Assembly: GCF_005402965.1 (NCBI RefSeq)
Contig: NZ_BJCF01000013.1
Span: 27,855 to 91,854, forward strand
DNA: 64,000 bases
Direction: 5' to 3'
DNA from: Dolichospermum planctonicum
Lineage (GTDB): Bacteria > Cyanobacteriota > Cyanobacteriia > Cyanobacteriales > Nostocaceae
Shown here: piece after piece, positions 46,434-56,133 of the stretch
How the letters are laid out: each line of letters begins with the position of its first letter
Position numbering within the stretch: position 1 is the first letter of the stretch
The notes under the pieces: generated by a model
Told to the model about the DNA's origin: nothing
What the model saw: the letters and a program-made list of their open reading frames with translations, nothing else
Database searches by the model: none
Made by a program: the position numbers and the translations under genes

Positions 46434-47413
46434 GGACAATAAAAGCAAATTATTAATCAGTTTTCTCTCTTAATCATCTAGATTATCTAGATAAAACTAG
46501 GCAATTATATAACATTGCTACGGTTTTTTATTAAATTACTCCTTAATCGTAACAAATTTATGGAATTGAGAATTGTTTCATCACTTCTATAAAACTCCTA
46601 AATGATTTCTTGTCAAATTTGGGAAAGCAGTTACTAATAATCATGGTAAAACCTGTTTATTTCATTGGTAGTCACAGAGAATACACTAATGCAAATTCCA
46701 GCAATATAGATGATGATGTGCATAAAATTGAGCATATAAAATTCTCCAATTCATGACAAGAGTATTAGTTTCAATATTCAGGATTTTCTGCAATGATTTT
46801 GTTTGAGATTAATGATTTAGGGCATCACAAAAAATAAACTATCCCGTCTTCTGGGATCAGCAAGATACCTGTAGTTGATGATTAGCTGGTTTTTTGTCCC
46901 CGACTACAAGAAATTTCTAGATATTTTTTGGAGTTTCCTGAACAAGGTTTCTGGGTGACTCCTAACCCAGCTTTCCTGTCTGATATTTTTGACGAAATTT
47001 ATCTGAAAATATTTATAAGTTTATAGTCAGTAAATTTTCAAAATACATCAAGATAAACTGCAATTTTTTGAGCATTGTCAGTAGATTAACCACTAGCAAT
47101 ATAGAGATTTATCACTACTTTAGATATGGTAATCCAATGTCATTTAAGTGCATAATCGTTGCGGAATGCTATAGTATTATGTGTAATGCCAAGGTGACAT
47201 TATTGCCAGTTAGGGGGATTTGACGCTTTCACATATTTATATATGATGAATACAAATTGCTAGAAATTCTGTAATCATGGTTTCAGAGTGGGTTGTTTTT
47301 TGTCTGGAAAGGTTGATTTTAGCAGGAGACAAAAAGAAAATATGCCATAATCCCCATTTGCATCAGAGAAACGGTAAAGTTAAAGATAGAATAGATTAAA
47401 AAAAAGCCGCAAA
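46434..47413. other. Long gene-free region between metG and hydrolase
   Basis: About 980 bases, AT-rich, with no convincing gene on either strand. A 32-codon open piece (EFPEQGFWVTPNPAFLSDIF and on, about 46930-47028) could be a scrap of a lost gene. Otherwise I see nothing. Confidence 0.4.
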
Positions 47414-48238
47414 ATGCCAGCCGTTGACCTGAAACCTTGTTTTTTGACTCCAAAACCAGTACAGTCAGATGCTCCTTTATTTATCTATTTACCAGGAATG
47501 GATGGCACTGGTCAATTGTTACAAGCCCAAATCCCTGAATTATCAATAGGTTTAGATATTCGTTGCTTGGCTATATCCAAAAACCATCTTGGTACTTGGG
47601 ATGTTTTAGCCAGAAATGTTTTAGATTTGATTCATGGTGAACTGGAAAAAAGCCGTCAACGGCCAATATACCTCTGTGGTGAATCCTTCGGTGGTTGTTT
47701 AGCGATGAAAGTAGCAACCCAGTCACCACATTTATTTAAGCGCATTATCTTAATTAATCCCGCTTCTTCTTTTTTGCATCAGCCTTGGTTTAGTTGGATA
47801 TCCCAGCTTACTCAGTTTGTCCCATCATTATTATTTAATGTTGGTTCATTAGCTTTGTTACCATTTCTGGCCTCATTAGAGCGCGTTTCTGAAAGCCAGC
47901 GCCAAATACTTCTCGCGTCCATGGGTTCGATTCCACCAGAGACTGTAAACTGGCGGTTGTCCCTATTGCGAGATTTTCAAATTGACAAAAAAGATTTGCA
48001 AAAGTTAACACAACCAGTTTTACTTATTGGTAGTGGAAATGATCGCTTATTACCTTCCGTTACCGAAATCGCCAGATTGGCTAGTATTTTACCAAATAGC
48101 AAAACATTTATCCTTCCAAATAGCGGTCATGCTTGTTTGTTAGAGGAAAATGTGAATTTGTATCAAATTCTCAAAGATAATGATTTTCTAGAAGTTAATA
48201 TAAATATGCTATACCAAAAACTGTCACATCAACAGTAA
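47414..48238 (+). CDS. Alpha/beta hydrolase (phytyl ester synthase-like)
   Basis: A 274-aa alpha/beta hydrolase. LFIYLPGMDGTGQLL and CGESFGGCLA resemble the hydrolase part of plant phytyl ester synthases; the acid and histidine are in GSGNDRLLPS and NSGHACLLEE. The acyltransferase part of the plant protein is missing. It may act on chlorophyll- or lipid-derived esters; unproven. Confidence 0.82.
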   Translation: MPAVDLKPCFLTPKPVQSDAPLFIYLPGMDGTGQLLQAQIPELSIGLDIRCLAISKNHLGTWDVLARNVLDLIHGELEKSRQRPIYLCGESFGGCLAMKVATQSPHLFKRIILINPASSFLHQPWFSWISQLTQFVPSLLFNVGSLALLPFLASLERVSESQRQILLASMGSIPPETVNWRLSLLRDFQIDKKDLQKLTQPVLLIGSGNDRLLPSVTEIARLASILPNSKTFILPNSGHACLLEENVNLYQILKDNDFLEVNINMLYQKLSHQQ

Positions 48239-48364
48239 AGCATAATGAATGATCAGCATCTTTAACATTTTCAGAACTGGTCTATGGGTAAGGTCACGCC
48301 GCGCTATCAGATATAATGCCCGTAGCCTTCAATGTGATAAGAATTTGATTGCTGGCTGATAAAT

Positions 48365-48394
48365 ATAAATTATAAATTATAATTTATAATTTAT
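48365..48394. repeat. Perfect 30-bp AT palindrome
   Basis: ataaattataaatta and its exact complement form a 15-bp arm each with no spacer, between the convergent hydrolase and DUF1815 genes. Confidence 0.85.
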
Positions 48395-48480
48395 GACTTA
48401 TAGCCAGTAGACAGATTGGTTTGTCATTCTCGAACCTAGTGGGAAATAACAACTTTCAACCCAAACATAGTTTCAAGTTG

Positions 48481-48870
48481 TTATGGTTGGGTTTTCACCC
48501 TTCCTGAACTTTTCTGTAAAATGCGTTTACCTGTCGGAGATGAATACTCAGTATCTCTAGACTTTTGTATAGACTGTTTGACGAGGGTAGCTAGTTCTTC
48601 TAACTGGTTAATCGCTTCTGCACCTTCTAATTTCATTAATTCACGATCATCACGCATTTCTGTCCAAGTAATCCCATAATCTGAGACTAAAAAGCGAATT
48701 AAATGATTGTCTCCTAAGCTGACCATAAAGGATGCGCTGTTCATCTGATCGCCACAAGTATAGCAGGAAGCAGGATAACCGTGCCGTTCTAGTACAACCG
48801 CCAAGGCTTTCAAGTTCATTACCAAATCTTGTACAAATTGTCTATGTTCGTTTGCTAGTCTCAAAAACAC
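48481..48870 (-). CDS. DUF1815 family protein
   Basis: A 129-aa protein of a cyanobacteria-restricted family of unknown function (MFLRLANEHRQFVQDLVMNL ... DNHLIRFLVSDYGITWTEMR). Two cysteines in ASCYTCGDQM. No membrane segment. aacaactt...aagttgtt around the stop codon may serve as a terminator. Confidence 0.85.
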   Translation of the reverse strand: MFLRLANEHRQFVQDLVMNLKALAVVLERHGYPASCYTCGDQMNSASFMVSLGDNHLIRFLVSDYGITWTEMRDDRELMKLEGAEAINQLEELATLVKQSIQKSRDTEYSSPTGKRILQKSSGRVKTQP

Positions 48871-49512
48871 TTTTGCCCTCCAGACACCACAGTCATTTGA
48901 GTTTATTTTATATTTTCTTTAGATTCTCTCACTAATTGGCATTGTAAACTACTTATTACAATTTTCGGTTGCTTATGAATTCGTTCATGAGTTATCTCCT
49001 CCAGGTTAGTGGATAACGATGATTTAAGAAGTATCAAACTATTCAATTTAAATTTTCCTGGTACTTATATTACCCACTATTCTGGACACAGTTACTAAAA
49101 TTCACATTTTTGCCTCCTCTATCCGTCTGAATTGTACTTGATCAAATTAAGACGCTTTCAGTTTAACTTAAATCCACTGATAGTCAAGTTCGTTAAAGCT
49201 ATATATTTCCAGTATTAGAGACCATGTATAGCCGAATTGAGCTAATTCACCATATCTAACGCCTGTTTTCGTTATTTTGATTTTGATGTCCACTGCCAAT
49301 AAATACCATACAGTATAGCACGGATTAAATTAATGGAACTGTTGAATATACATACTCAATATCTTATTTAAAGAATACTATTTAGGGACGAACGGCCGTT
49401 CGCCCGTACACAGAAATTACTAAATAAGCTGTTGAGCATTTAAAGTCTATTCTTGTCAGACTTGCATTTGTGAGACAATTTTATTGTTGAATTGAAAATA
49501 ATTGTTAAATCT
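48871..49512. other. Intergenic region upstream of dapB
   Basis: Contains a dispersed palindromic repeat ggacgaacggccgttcgccc at 49386-49405. The rest is AT-rich with no gene seen. Confidence 0.5.
49386..49408. repeat. Dispersed palindromic repeat (gaacggccgttc)
   Basis: ggacgaacggccgttcgccc contains the 14-base palindrome cgaacggccgttcg; common repeat in filamentous cyanobacteria. Confidence 0.75.
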
Positions 49513-50349
49513 ATGAGCAATCAAGCTTCTATCCCAGTTATTGTCAATGGTGCGGCTGGTAAAATGGGACGTGAGGTCATTAAAGCAGTAGCCCAAGCAT
49601 CTGATTTGACTCTACTGGGTGCAATTGATACTACTCCGCAACATCAAGGTAAAGACGCTGGAGAACTAGCGGGTTTAAGTGAACCCTTAGAAGTACCAAT
49701 TAGCAATCAGTTAGAACCTATGTTGGCCTATGTGGCTGGGGAAAGACAGATGCAGCCAGGTGTACTAGTTGATTTTACCCATCCTGATGTGGTATATAAC
49801 AGTATTCGCAGTGCGATCGCCTATGGAATTCGTCCAGTTGTAGGAACTACAGGTTTAAGTCCCGCACAAATTCAAGAATTAAGTGATTTTGCTGAAAAAG
49901 CCAGTACCGGTTGTTTGATTATTCCCAACTTTTCTATTGGTATGGTATTACTACAAGAAGCGGCTGTTAGAGCTTCTCAGTATTTTGATCATGTAGAAAT
50001 TATCGAACTCCATCATAACCAAAAAGCCGATGCTCCCAGCGGTACAGCCATTCAAACTGCTCAACTATTGGGAGAACTGGGCAAAACTTTTAACACTGCT
50101 ATGGTGGAAGAAACGGAGAAAATAGCAGGAGCTAGAGGCAGTTTAGCAGATGAAGGGATTAGAATTCATAGTGTGCGCTTACCAGGACTAATTGCCCATC
50201 AAGAGGTGATTTTTGGTGCCGCTGGGCAGATTTATACCTTACGTCATGATACCAGCGATCGCGCCTGTTATATGCCAGGAGTATTATTAGCCATACGCAA
50301 AGTTAACCAGCTAAAGTCGTTAGTATATGGACTAGAAAAAATACTGTAA
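49513..50349 (+). CDS. dapB: 4-hydroxy-tetrahydrodipicolinate reductase
   Basis: A 278-aa enzyme of the lysine/diaminopimelate pathway. [12 protein letters not shown] is the NAD(P) motif and [15 protein letters not shown] carries the catalytic His-His-Asn-x-Lys. ATG 49513 is preferred to TTG 49492, since conserved sequence begins later. Confidence 0.95.
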   Translation: MSNQASIPVIVNGAAGKMGREVIKAVAQASDLTLLGAIDTTPQHQGKDAGELAGLSEPLEVPISNQLEPMLAYVAGERQMQPGVLVDFTHPDVVYNSIRSAIAYGIRPVVGTTGLSPAQIQELSDFAEKASTGCLIIPNFSIGMVLLQEAAVRASQYFDHVEIIELHHNQKADAPSGTAIQTAQLLGELGKTFNTAMVEETEKIAGARGSLADEGIRIHSVRLPGLIAHQEVIFGAAGQIYTLRHDTSDRACYMPGVLLAIRKVNQLKSLVYGLEKIL

Positions 50350-50400
50350 AACACTCAGCAATCATCTGTGAGAAATTTTCGATTGGCGATTTTTCCAATC

Positions 50401-50435
50401 CAAAATCTAAAATTCAAAATCCAAAATCTAAAATA
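50401..50435 (+). repeat. Heptamer repeat reaching a start codon
   Basis: caaaatc, taaaatt, caaaatc, caaaatc, taaaata: five heptamers, the last overlapping the ATG at 50435. No ribosome site lies between repeat and start. Confidence 0.85.
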
Positions 50436-51118
50436 TGCTTGTTCCCCTAACTCGGCAAAAATTTGAACAAATTATTCCCCTAATTGCCTCTGGACCACAA
50501 TATAAATACTATTGGGGGAAGTTTAGTAATTTTTTGCAGCGGCTATTAATTTCCGTAGTTACCATGGCTGTGCTACTGCTGATACAATTTTTGTTTAGAT
50601 TGGAATTTGGGTTCATATTCTTTTTTGGGGTATTTGGTGCTTTCTTTTGGCTATGGTATCCCATATTACAGGCAAGTATCCGCAATGGAAAATGCCGCCG
50701 TTACAAATACAGTGGATTTTTCCGGGGACGAGTGCTAGATTGGTGGATTACAGATCGGTTAATGGGCAAACAGGAAACCGTCAACAGTAAAGGTGAGTTA
50801 GTAATTATTGAAAACCGCGAAAAGCGGATTAACCTAGAAATAGGTGACGACACAGGATTTAGTGTTGAATTTGAAGCCCCACTACGTCCTGCCCACAAAG
50901 CCATTACTCGTGGTCAAATAGCCGAAATGGTGGTCATGTCAAATCGTGCTGATTTAAGCACAATTGAAGAATTTAGTGATATATATATTCCTAGTCGTGA
51001 CCTATGGGTAAGTGATTATCCATATCTCCGACGAGACTTCTTTAATGAAGTTAGTATGCGTTTACGTGCGAACCAAGAAAGAAGACCTCGCCGTCGTTCA
51101 GGAAGAAAAGGGGGGTAG
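50435..51118 (+). CDS. Conserved membrane protein of unknown function
   Basis: A 227-aa protein with two adjacent membrane helices (LLISVVTMAVLLLIQFLF and FIFFFGVFGAFFWLWYPIL) and a soluble C-terminal half ending with an Arg-rich tail (RRPRRRSGRKGG). Homologues in cyanobacteria are sometimes labelled phosphate ABC transporter permease, but no permease motif is seen here. Confidence 0.75.
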   Translation: MLVPLTRQKFEQIIPLIASGPQYKYYWGKFSNFLQRLLISVVTMAVLLLIQFLFRLEFGFIFFFGVFGAFFWLWYPILQASIRNGKCRRYKYSGFFRGRVLDWWITDRLMGKQETVNSKGELVIIENREKRINLEIGDDTGFSVEFEAPLRPAHKAITRGQIAEMVVMSNRADLSTIEEFSDIYIPSRDLWVSDYPYLRRDFFNEVSMRLRANQERRPRRRSGRKGG

Positions 51119-51150
51119 AGAATACCCTATTCCCCAGTCCCCTAAACTTC

Positions 51151-51960
51151 TCAGGATTCAGCCCCCGAAGGAGGCCGACTAAAAACAGGGGATAAATAAG
51201 CCACTAAAGCACCAATAGCAAAGGCGGAAATATTGCGAACTAGAGGCAACCAGTCACTTGTACGGGTAATAACTGGAGCAATACCGAAGGCGATAAATAA
51301 CATTCCCCATAAGGGTGAAAAAATTAATGCCCATTGCCAAGCAACTATTTGTTTATCGTTGCGGGGTTGAGCGGCAAAACCGCAAATAATTCCTCCGACA
51401 GCGGAGGTGACAAGGGTGAGTATCCATTGTTCTCTAGGGAGTCCAGGAACTACATTACAACCGCCTTTAAGTAAGCAACCTTTGACTGAATCTAAGGACT
51501 GGAGAATGGCTTGATCTTCTCCTTGTTCACGGACAAAGTATAAGTTACCAAAGCGGGTTTGTAGTTCAATCCAGAAGGTGCGGGGTAAGAATTGATAAAC
51601 TGCATCACCAACGCTAAAACTAAGAATGTTACCACCACGGGCATCCGCGACTAGGAGAATACTTTTATCATCTAATCCCCAATATTTAATTACTGCTCTA
51701 CCTGGGGTGCGGTCATACTGCGTTAAAACGCGCAATTTCCAACCAGTATCAGCTTCAAACTGGTCTAATTCTTTAACTAATTTTTCTTCTTGGGGGTCAG
51801 GGAGAGTTTTTGCTAAATCTACTACTGGTGTAACAAAGCCCGGTAATAAATCGGGATTTTCATAAGCTAGGGCTGATGGAGAATTAATTGCCCAGATTGA
51901 CCCAGCAAAGCAAAATAAGGCAATTGATACTAAAATTCGTCGCCAAGAACACAGGTGCAT
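51151..51960 (-). CDS. TPM domain protein (Psb32-like)
   Basis: About 270 aa from ATG 51960, giving a signal peptide (MHLCSWRRILVSIALFCFAG). The TPM domain follows (VVDLAKTLPDPQEEKLVKEL ... GWKLRVLTQYDRTPG) and two or three membrane helices near the C-terminus. Psb32-type proteins protect photosystem II and help repair; this is the family's cyanobacterial form. The frame also extends upstream to TTG 51999. Confidence 0.82.
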   Translation of the reverse strand: MHLCSWRRILVSIALFCFAGSIWAINSPSALAYENPDLLPGFVTPVVDLAKTLPDPQEEKLVKELDQFEADTGWKLRVLTQYDRTPGRAVIKYWGLDDKSILLVADARGGNILSFSVGDAVYQFLPRTFWIELQTRFGNLYFVREQGEDQAILQSLDSVKGCLLKGGCNVVPGLPREQWILTLVTSAVGGIICGFAAQPRNDKQIVAWQWALIFSPLWGMLFIAFGIAPVITRTSDWLPLVRNISAFAIGALVAYLSPVFSRPPSGAES

Positions 51961-52135
51961 GAACGTTTTTATACTATTATTAACAGGATAATGTAACAAG
52001 TGCTTTGCAAAGAGTCACGTAAAAGTGATACTTCTTTACACTTCTTTACTTTACTCTAATATTAGTTAGATAGATCAACAAAACCTGATTGAGAAATTAG
52101 GGACTGGAGATAACTGTGATGTTATTGGTAATTTA

Positions 52136-52540
52136 TCATTGATTAGTTAGGGTTCTAGCACTTCTTTTAGCAGGTTTTTTCCGATTGAAACTTGTCCACG
52201 CAGCTTTAATACCAATTAAAACACTACGAGTGCTGATTTGAAGATTTTCTGCTTGTTTTTTGGCAGTATTTAGGCTTTGATCAAATTGTTTGACAACTTG
52301 ACCGGCACTTTTGACACCTTCACTAACATCATCAGTTAAATCTGTTATTTCTAAGCTGGTGTTGCGGATAGCATTAAGAGTAGGTGGTAACTCCCGCGAA
52401 AGAGTATCAAAAAATTTTTCAGCACTGCGAGCGGCACGGGCTAATTCCTGTAAAGCAGGTATAGATGCCACTAAAACGGCTGTGAGACTAGCAGCAACCA
52501 AGAGGATAGATAGTCCCAACCAAAATAAAGGATCAATCAC
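52136..52540 (-). CDS. DUF948 family protein
   Basis: A 134-aa protein: one membrane helix (LFWLGLSILLVAASLTAVLV), then a helical stretch (SRELPPTLNAIRNTSLEITD) typical of DUF948 and an Arg/Lys tail. With the YtxH gene 11 bases upstream it forms a two-gene operon, often linked to stress. Confidence 0.8.
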   Translation of the reverse strand: MIDPLFWLGLSILLVAASLTAVLVASIPALQELARAARSAEKFFDTLSRELPPTLNAIRNTSLEITDLTDDVSEGVKSAGQVVKQFDQSLNTAKKQAENLQISTRSVLIGIKAAWTSFNRKKPAKRSARTLTNQ

Positions 52541-52551
52541 TGTTATCTCAT

Positions 52552-52920
52552 TTATGAACGTTCTAGTTTTTGAGTCAAATTATCGGTTTTGTCTGGGATG
52601 CTGCTAACATCAACAGTATTTTTCTGAATTAAGCCTTGGCTTTCGCGCTGAGTAGCATCTATGCCAACTGCGATCGCTTCCCGCAGTCTATCTACAGTTT
52701 CATCCCAGTTTTGCAGGGTGCTAGTAGAAATACGATCTGCCTGAATTTGTACGCTGGTAGAGATATCTTCAGCTAATTCAGGGATAGCATGAGCGGATTT
52801 TTTGAGAAGTTTACGCGTTTCGCGGCCTGTGCGGGGAGCAACTAGCAAACCGGCTAAAGTGCCGATAGCTGCCCCTATCATCAAACCGCCAATAAAGATT
52901 CCAGAACGCTTGTTAGTCAT
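52552..52920 (-). CDS. YtxH domain protein
   Basis: A 122-aa protein. IFIGGLMIGAAIGTLAGLLV, then APRTGRETRKLLKK, is the YtxH signature: a glycine-rich helix followed by a basic segment; the rest is coiled. General-stress-type membrane protein; function unknown. Confidence 0.85.
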   Translation of the reverse strand: MTNKRSGIFIGGLMIGAAIGTLAGLLVAPRTGRETRKLLKKSAHAIPELAEDISTSVQIQADRISTSTLQNWDETVDRLREAIAVGIDATQRESQGLIQKNTVDVSSIPDKTDNLTQKLERS

Positions 52921-53049
52921 TTTTTTAATTTTCCACTCTATAAAACTTATCTTATATCTTGCACGCTGGCGATGAAAATTTGGGGTGACAAAGCACCCGG
53001 ATTTTGTCTAAGTTGTATAGAGAATTAAGTTCTATTGGGAATAATGATA

Positions 53050-53200
53050 TAGTTGTTACCATCGGTTCTGATGGGGAGCAGCCAATGGCTAACACCTCGC
53101 TGCACTATTGGACGTAAGGGGGAAAGTCTGGTGCAAGTCCGGCACTGTCCCGCAACTGTGAGCCAAAATATGGTAAGTCAGAATGCCCACCGGTAGAATT
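53050..53200 (+). promoter_or_regulatory. Cobalamin riboswitch
   Basis: The B12-box core cggcactgtcccgcaactgt lies at 53140-53159, preceded by ggtgcaagtc and followed by agtcagaatgcccacc, the order of the AdoCbl riboswitch. It ends about 30 bases before cbiM and should shut the cobalt transporter when B12 is plentiful. Exact ends are estimated. Confidence 0.93.
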
Positions 53201-53230
53201 ACGTTTATATAAATCTGCGAGGTACAGATT

Positions 53231-54010
53231 ATGTCCAGAAAAAAACAGGCATTAGTTAGTCTCACCCTAATGGCTGTTATTAGTTTTTACTTGGTAGTTG
53301 GTTTCCCCAAACCTGCCTACGCAATGCACATTATGGAAGGTTTTTTACCAGTGCAATGGGCAATTTTTTGGTGGGTTGTAACATTACCATTTTTCATTTT
53401 AGGATTGCGTAGTCTAACTCGCATTACCCAAGCTAACCCAGAATTGAAACTCTTATTAGGTTTAGCTGGTGCTTTTACCTTTGTCCTGTCAGCGTTGAAA
53501 ATTCCTTCTGTCACCGGTAGCTGTTCTCACCCCACAGGAACGGGATTAGGTGCGGTGCTGTTTGGACCTCTGACTATGACAGTCTTGGGTAGCTTGGTAT
53601 TGTTATTTCAAGCTTTGTTACTGGCCCATGGTGGTTTGACCACACTTGGTGCAAATGCTTTTTCCATGGCGATCGCTGGACCCTATGCAGCGTACTGGAT
53701 ATATAATACCACAATGCGGCTGAGTAGTAAACAAAAAATCGCCATCTTTTTAGCAGCAACCTTGGCAGATTTACTCACCTATATTATCACTTCTATCCAA
53801 CTTGCCTTGGCTTTTCCTGCACCAGTCGGTGGATTTATCGCTTCATTTGCCAAATTCGCGGGAATTTTTGCCCTTACTCAAGTACCCTTAGCAATTAGTG
53901 AAGGATTACTAACTGTCTTAGTTTGGAACTGGTTACAATCTTATAATCCTCAAGAATTGGAACTTTTGCAATTAATCAAGGGAAGAAATCACGGTAATGA
54001 ATCAATCTAA
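53231..54010 (+). CDS. cbiM: Cobalt ECF transporter substrate-capture protein CbiM
   Basis: A 259-aa membrane protein. A signal peptide ([20 protein letters not shown], cleavage after AYA) would leave MHIMEGFLP at the N-terminus; the Met-His start is the known metal-binding element of CbiM. About seven helices. Upstream riboswitch and CbiN/Q/O point to cobalt rather than nickel. gagg precedes the ATG. Confidence 0.95.
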   Translation: MSRKKQALVSLTLMAVISFYLVVGFPKPAYAMHIMEGFLPVQWAIFWWVVTLPFFILGLRSLTRITQANPELKLLLGLAGAFTFVLSALKIPSVTGSCSHPTGTGLGAVLFGPLTMTVLGSLVLLFQALLLAHGGLTTLGANAFSMAIAGPYAAYWIYNTTMRLSSKQKIAIFLAATLADLLTYIITSIQLALAFPAPVGGFIASFAKFAGIFALTQVPLAISEGLLTVLVWNWLQSYNPQELELLQLIKGRNHGNESI

Positions 54011-54293
54011 TAAAAGTTTAAATAACTGGTTTTTAATATTAGCAGTTTTAGCCTTAGGAGTTGCACCATTAATATTTGTGCCTCATGGAAAGTTCGGCGG
54101 TTCTGATGACAAAGCTAAAGCCGCTATTACAGAAATACAACCTGAATATAAACCTTGGTTTCAATCACCATTTACACCAGCTAGTGGGGAAATAGCCAGT
54201 TTATTATTTGCTTCTCAAGCAGCTTTAGGTGCGGGAGTAGTTGGTTACGCAATTGGTGTATATAAAGGACGTTCAAAACGAGAAAGAAGTTAA
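53997..54293 (+). CDS. cbiN: Cobalt transport protein CbiN
   Basis: A 98-aa protein with two helices ([18 protein letters not shown] and [20 protein letters not shown]) around a short loop ([20 protein letters not shown]). It overlaps cbiM by 14 bases and lies two bases before cbiQ. Confidence 0.93.
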   Translation: MNQSNKSLNNWFLILAVLALGVAPLIFVPHGKFGGSDDKAKAAITEIQPEYKPWFQSPFTPASGEIASLLFASQAALGAGVVGYAIGVYKGRSKRERS

Positions 54294-54295
54294 GA

Positions 54296-55108
54296 ATGAC
54301 TTTAAAATTAGATACCCTAGCTTACACTAATCAACTGCGAAGATTACCACCAGAACATAAACTCATTTTTGCATTTACCACTCTGATTATTTCTCTTTGT
54401 AGTCATCCTCTAGTGCAAATTTTGATAGTAATTTGGATGAGTATTTGGACAGTAATTTATGCAAAAATTCCGGCTGGAGTTTATTGGCGCTTGTTAATAT
54501 TCACTATAGTTTTTTGTTTGACAAGTTTACCAGCATTAATGGTAAATGGAGTTGAAATTTCTCATCTAGAAATTGTGAAATTAGATTCATTTTATGGGTT
54601 AAATTTTGGAGACTTCTATATTTATATCAGTCGGAGTGGCTGCATTCAAGCATGGGGGATTTTAACTAGAGCATTAGCTTCTGTTTCTTGTTTATATTTT
54701 CTCATGTTAACTGTCCCGTTTACAGAAATTTTGCAAACTCTACGTTGGTTAAGATTTCCAGTGCTTTTAACTGATTTATTATTACTAATGTATCGGTTTA
54801 TTTTCATTTTATTAAAAACAGCCAATGAATTGTGGACAGCAGAAAATTCTCGTAATGGCTATCGTAATTGGCATACTAGCATGAAAAGTTTAGCATTATT
54901 AATCGGACAATTATTGCAGCGAACTCTACAACAATATAGTCAATTTTCTCTGGGATTGCAAGCACGAGGTTTCGCTGGTGAATTGCGATTTTGGCATCCC
55001 CGACGTTATCGTTTATCTCCACGATATACCATTGAAGCAATTTGTGGCTGTGTAATATTAATAGGATTAGAAATTTGCCGAAATGCAGGAATATTTACTC
55101 GAATTTGA
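54296..55108 (+). CDS. cbiQ: Cobalt ECF transporter T component CbiQ
   Basis: A 270-aa membrane protein with about five or six helices and the coupling-helix segments near the C-terminus (FSLGLQARGFAGELRF). It links CbiM to the ATPase. Overlaps cbiO by 26 bases. Confidence 0.92.
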   Translation: MTLKLDTLAYTNQLRRLPPEHKLIFAFTTLIISLCSHPLVQILIVIWMSIWTVIYAKIPAGVYWRLLIFTIVFCLTSLPALMVNGVEISHLEIVKLDSFYGLNFGDFYIYISRSGCIQAWGILTRALASVSCLYFLMLTVPFTEILQTLRWLRFPVLLTDLLLLMYRFIFILLKTANELWTAENSRNGYRNWHTSMKSLALLIGQLLQRTLQQYSQFSLGLQARGFAGELRFWHPRRYRLSPRYTIEAICGCVILIGLEICRNAGIFTRI

Positions 55109-55904
55109 TCAGGTCTATTACACCTATCCAGGTTCACAAAAATCAGCTTTAAATGGTTTAACCATGAGGATTCCTTCTGGTAAAAAATGTGCCTTAATTG
55201 GTCAAAATGGTTGTGGTAAAACCACACTTTTCTTACTGGCTAATGGACTATATAAACCAAGTTCTGGAATTGTCAAATGGTGTGGTGAAGCATTAATTTA
55301 TAATCGCCATTATCTCAGTAAAATCCGGCAAAAAGTCGGTTTAGTATTTCAAGACCCTGAACAACAATTAGTAGCTTCTACAGTTGAAGAAGATATTTCT
55401 TATGGTTTATGTAATTTAGGTTTACCCACAGGAGAAATTAAACAGCGAGTAGAACATATATTACGTGAATTTGAATTAACTAATTTAGCAGAAACACCAG
55501 TACATCATCTCAGTTTAGGACAGAAAAAACGAGTTTCCATTGCTGATATTATGGTACTAAAACCGCAGCTTTTAATATTAGATGAACCAACGGCATATTT
55601 AGATATTAAACATACTCGTAATTTGATGATAACCCTCAAAAAAATTCATCAACATGGTCATACTTTATTAATGGCCACCCACGATTTAGATTTAGTATAT
55701 CGCTGGGCAGATTGGGTTTTTGTTATGGATAAAGGACAATTGATGCTAGAAGGAAAACCAGAAGATGTATTTAGCCAACGGACACTTTTAGAAGAATTAG
55801 AATTGGGTGTACCATTAATATATGAAATGTTGTTTAATGGGCTATCACCTGAAGAGAGAATAATTATAGAACGAGTCCGACAACGGATATTAAAAGATAT
55901 TTGA
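55083..55904 (+). CDS. cbiO: Cobalt ECF transporter ATPase CbiO
   Basis: A 273-aa ABC ATPase with Walker A GQNGCGKTT (40-48), Q-loop LVFQDPEQQL, signature LSLGQKKRVSIA and LLILDEPTAYLD. Last gene of cbiMNQO. The start lies inside cbiQ. Confidence 0.95.
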   Translation: MQEYLLEFDQVYYTYPGSQKSALNGLTMRIPSGKKCALIGQNGCGKTTLFLLANGLYKPSSGIVKWCGEALIYNRHYLSKIRQKVGLVFQDPEQQLVASTVEEDISYGLCNLGLPTGEIKQRVEHILREFELTNLAETPVHHLSLGQKKRVSIADIMVLKPQLLILDEPTAYLDIKHTRNLMITLKKIHQHGHTLLMATHDLDLVYRWADWVFVMDKGQLMLEGKPEDVFSQRTLLEELELGVPLIYEMLFNGLSPEERIIIERVRQRILKDI

Positions 55905-55942
55905 AAATGTAGTTAACCGTAATATATTTTTGTGAATACATT

Positions 55943-56018
55943 GTAGGTTGGGTTAAGCGACAGCGCAACCCAACAAAGTTCCGAAAATGTTGAGTTTCCT
56001 TGGGTCAACCCAACCTAC
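55943..56018. repeat. Dispersed repeat: aggttgggtt family, copy 2
   Basis: tgtaggttgggttaagcgac then agcgcaacccaaca, ending ttgggtcaacccaacctac. It can form a long stem (gtaggttggg with cccaacctac) after cbiO and resembles 22253-22325. Confidence 0.8.
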
Positions 56019-56133
56019 TTAGAAGTGGAATGTCAAAAGACAGTCTGTCAAACATTTTTTAATTCTGTTAATAAAATAAAAAGGAGATTATTTATAGTAA
56101 ATTAGTTAATTAAAATCTCTGTGGAAATTGGAT

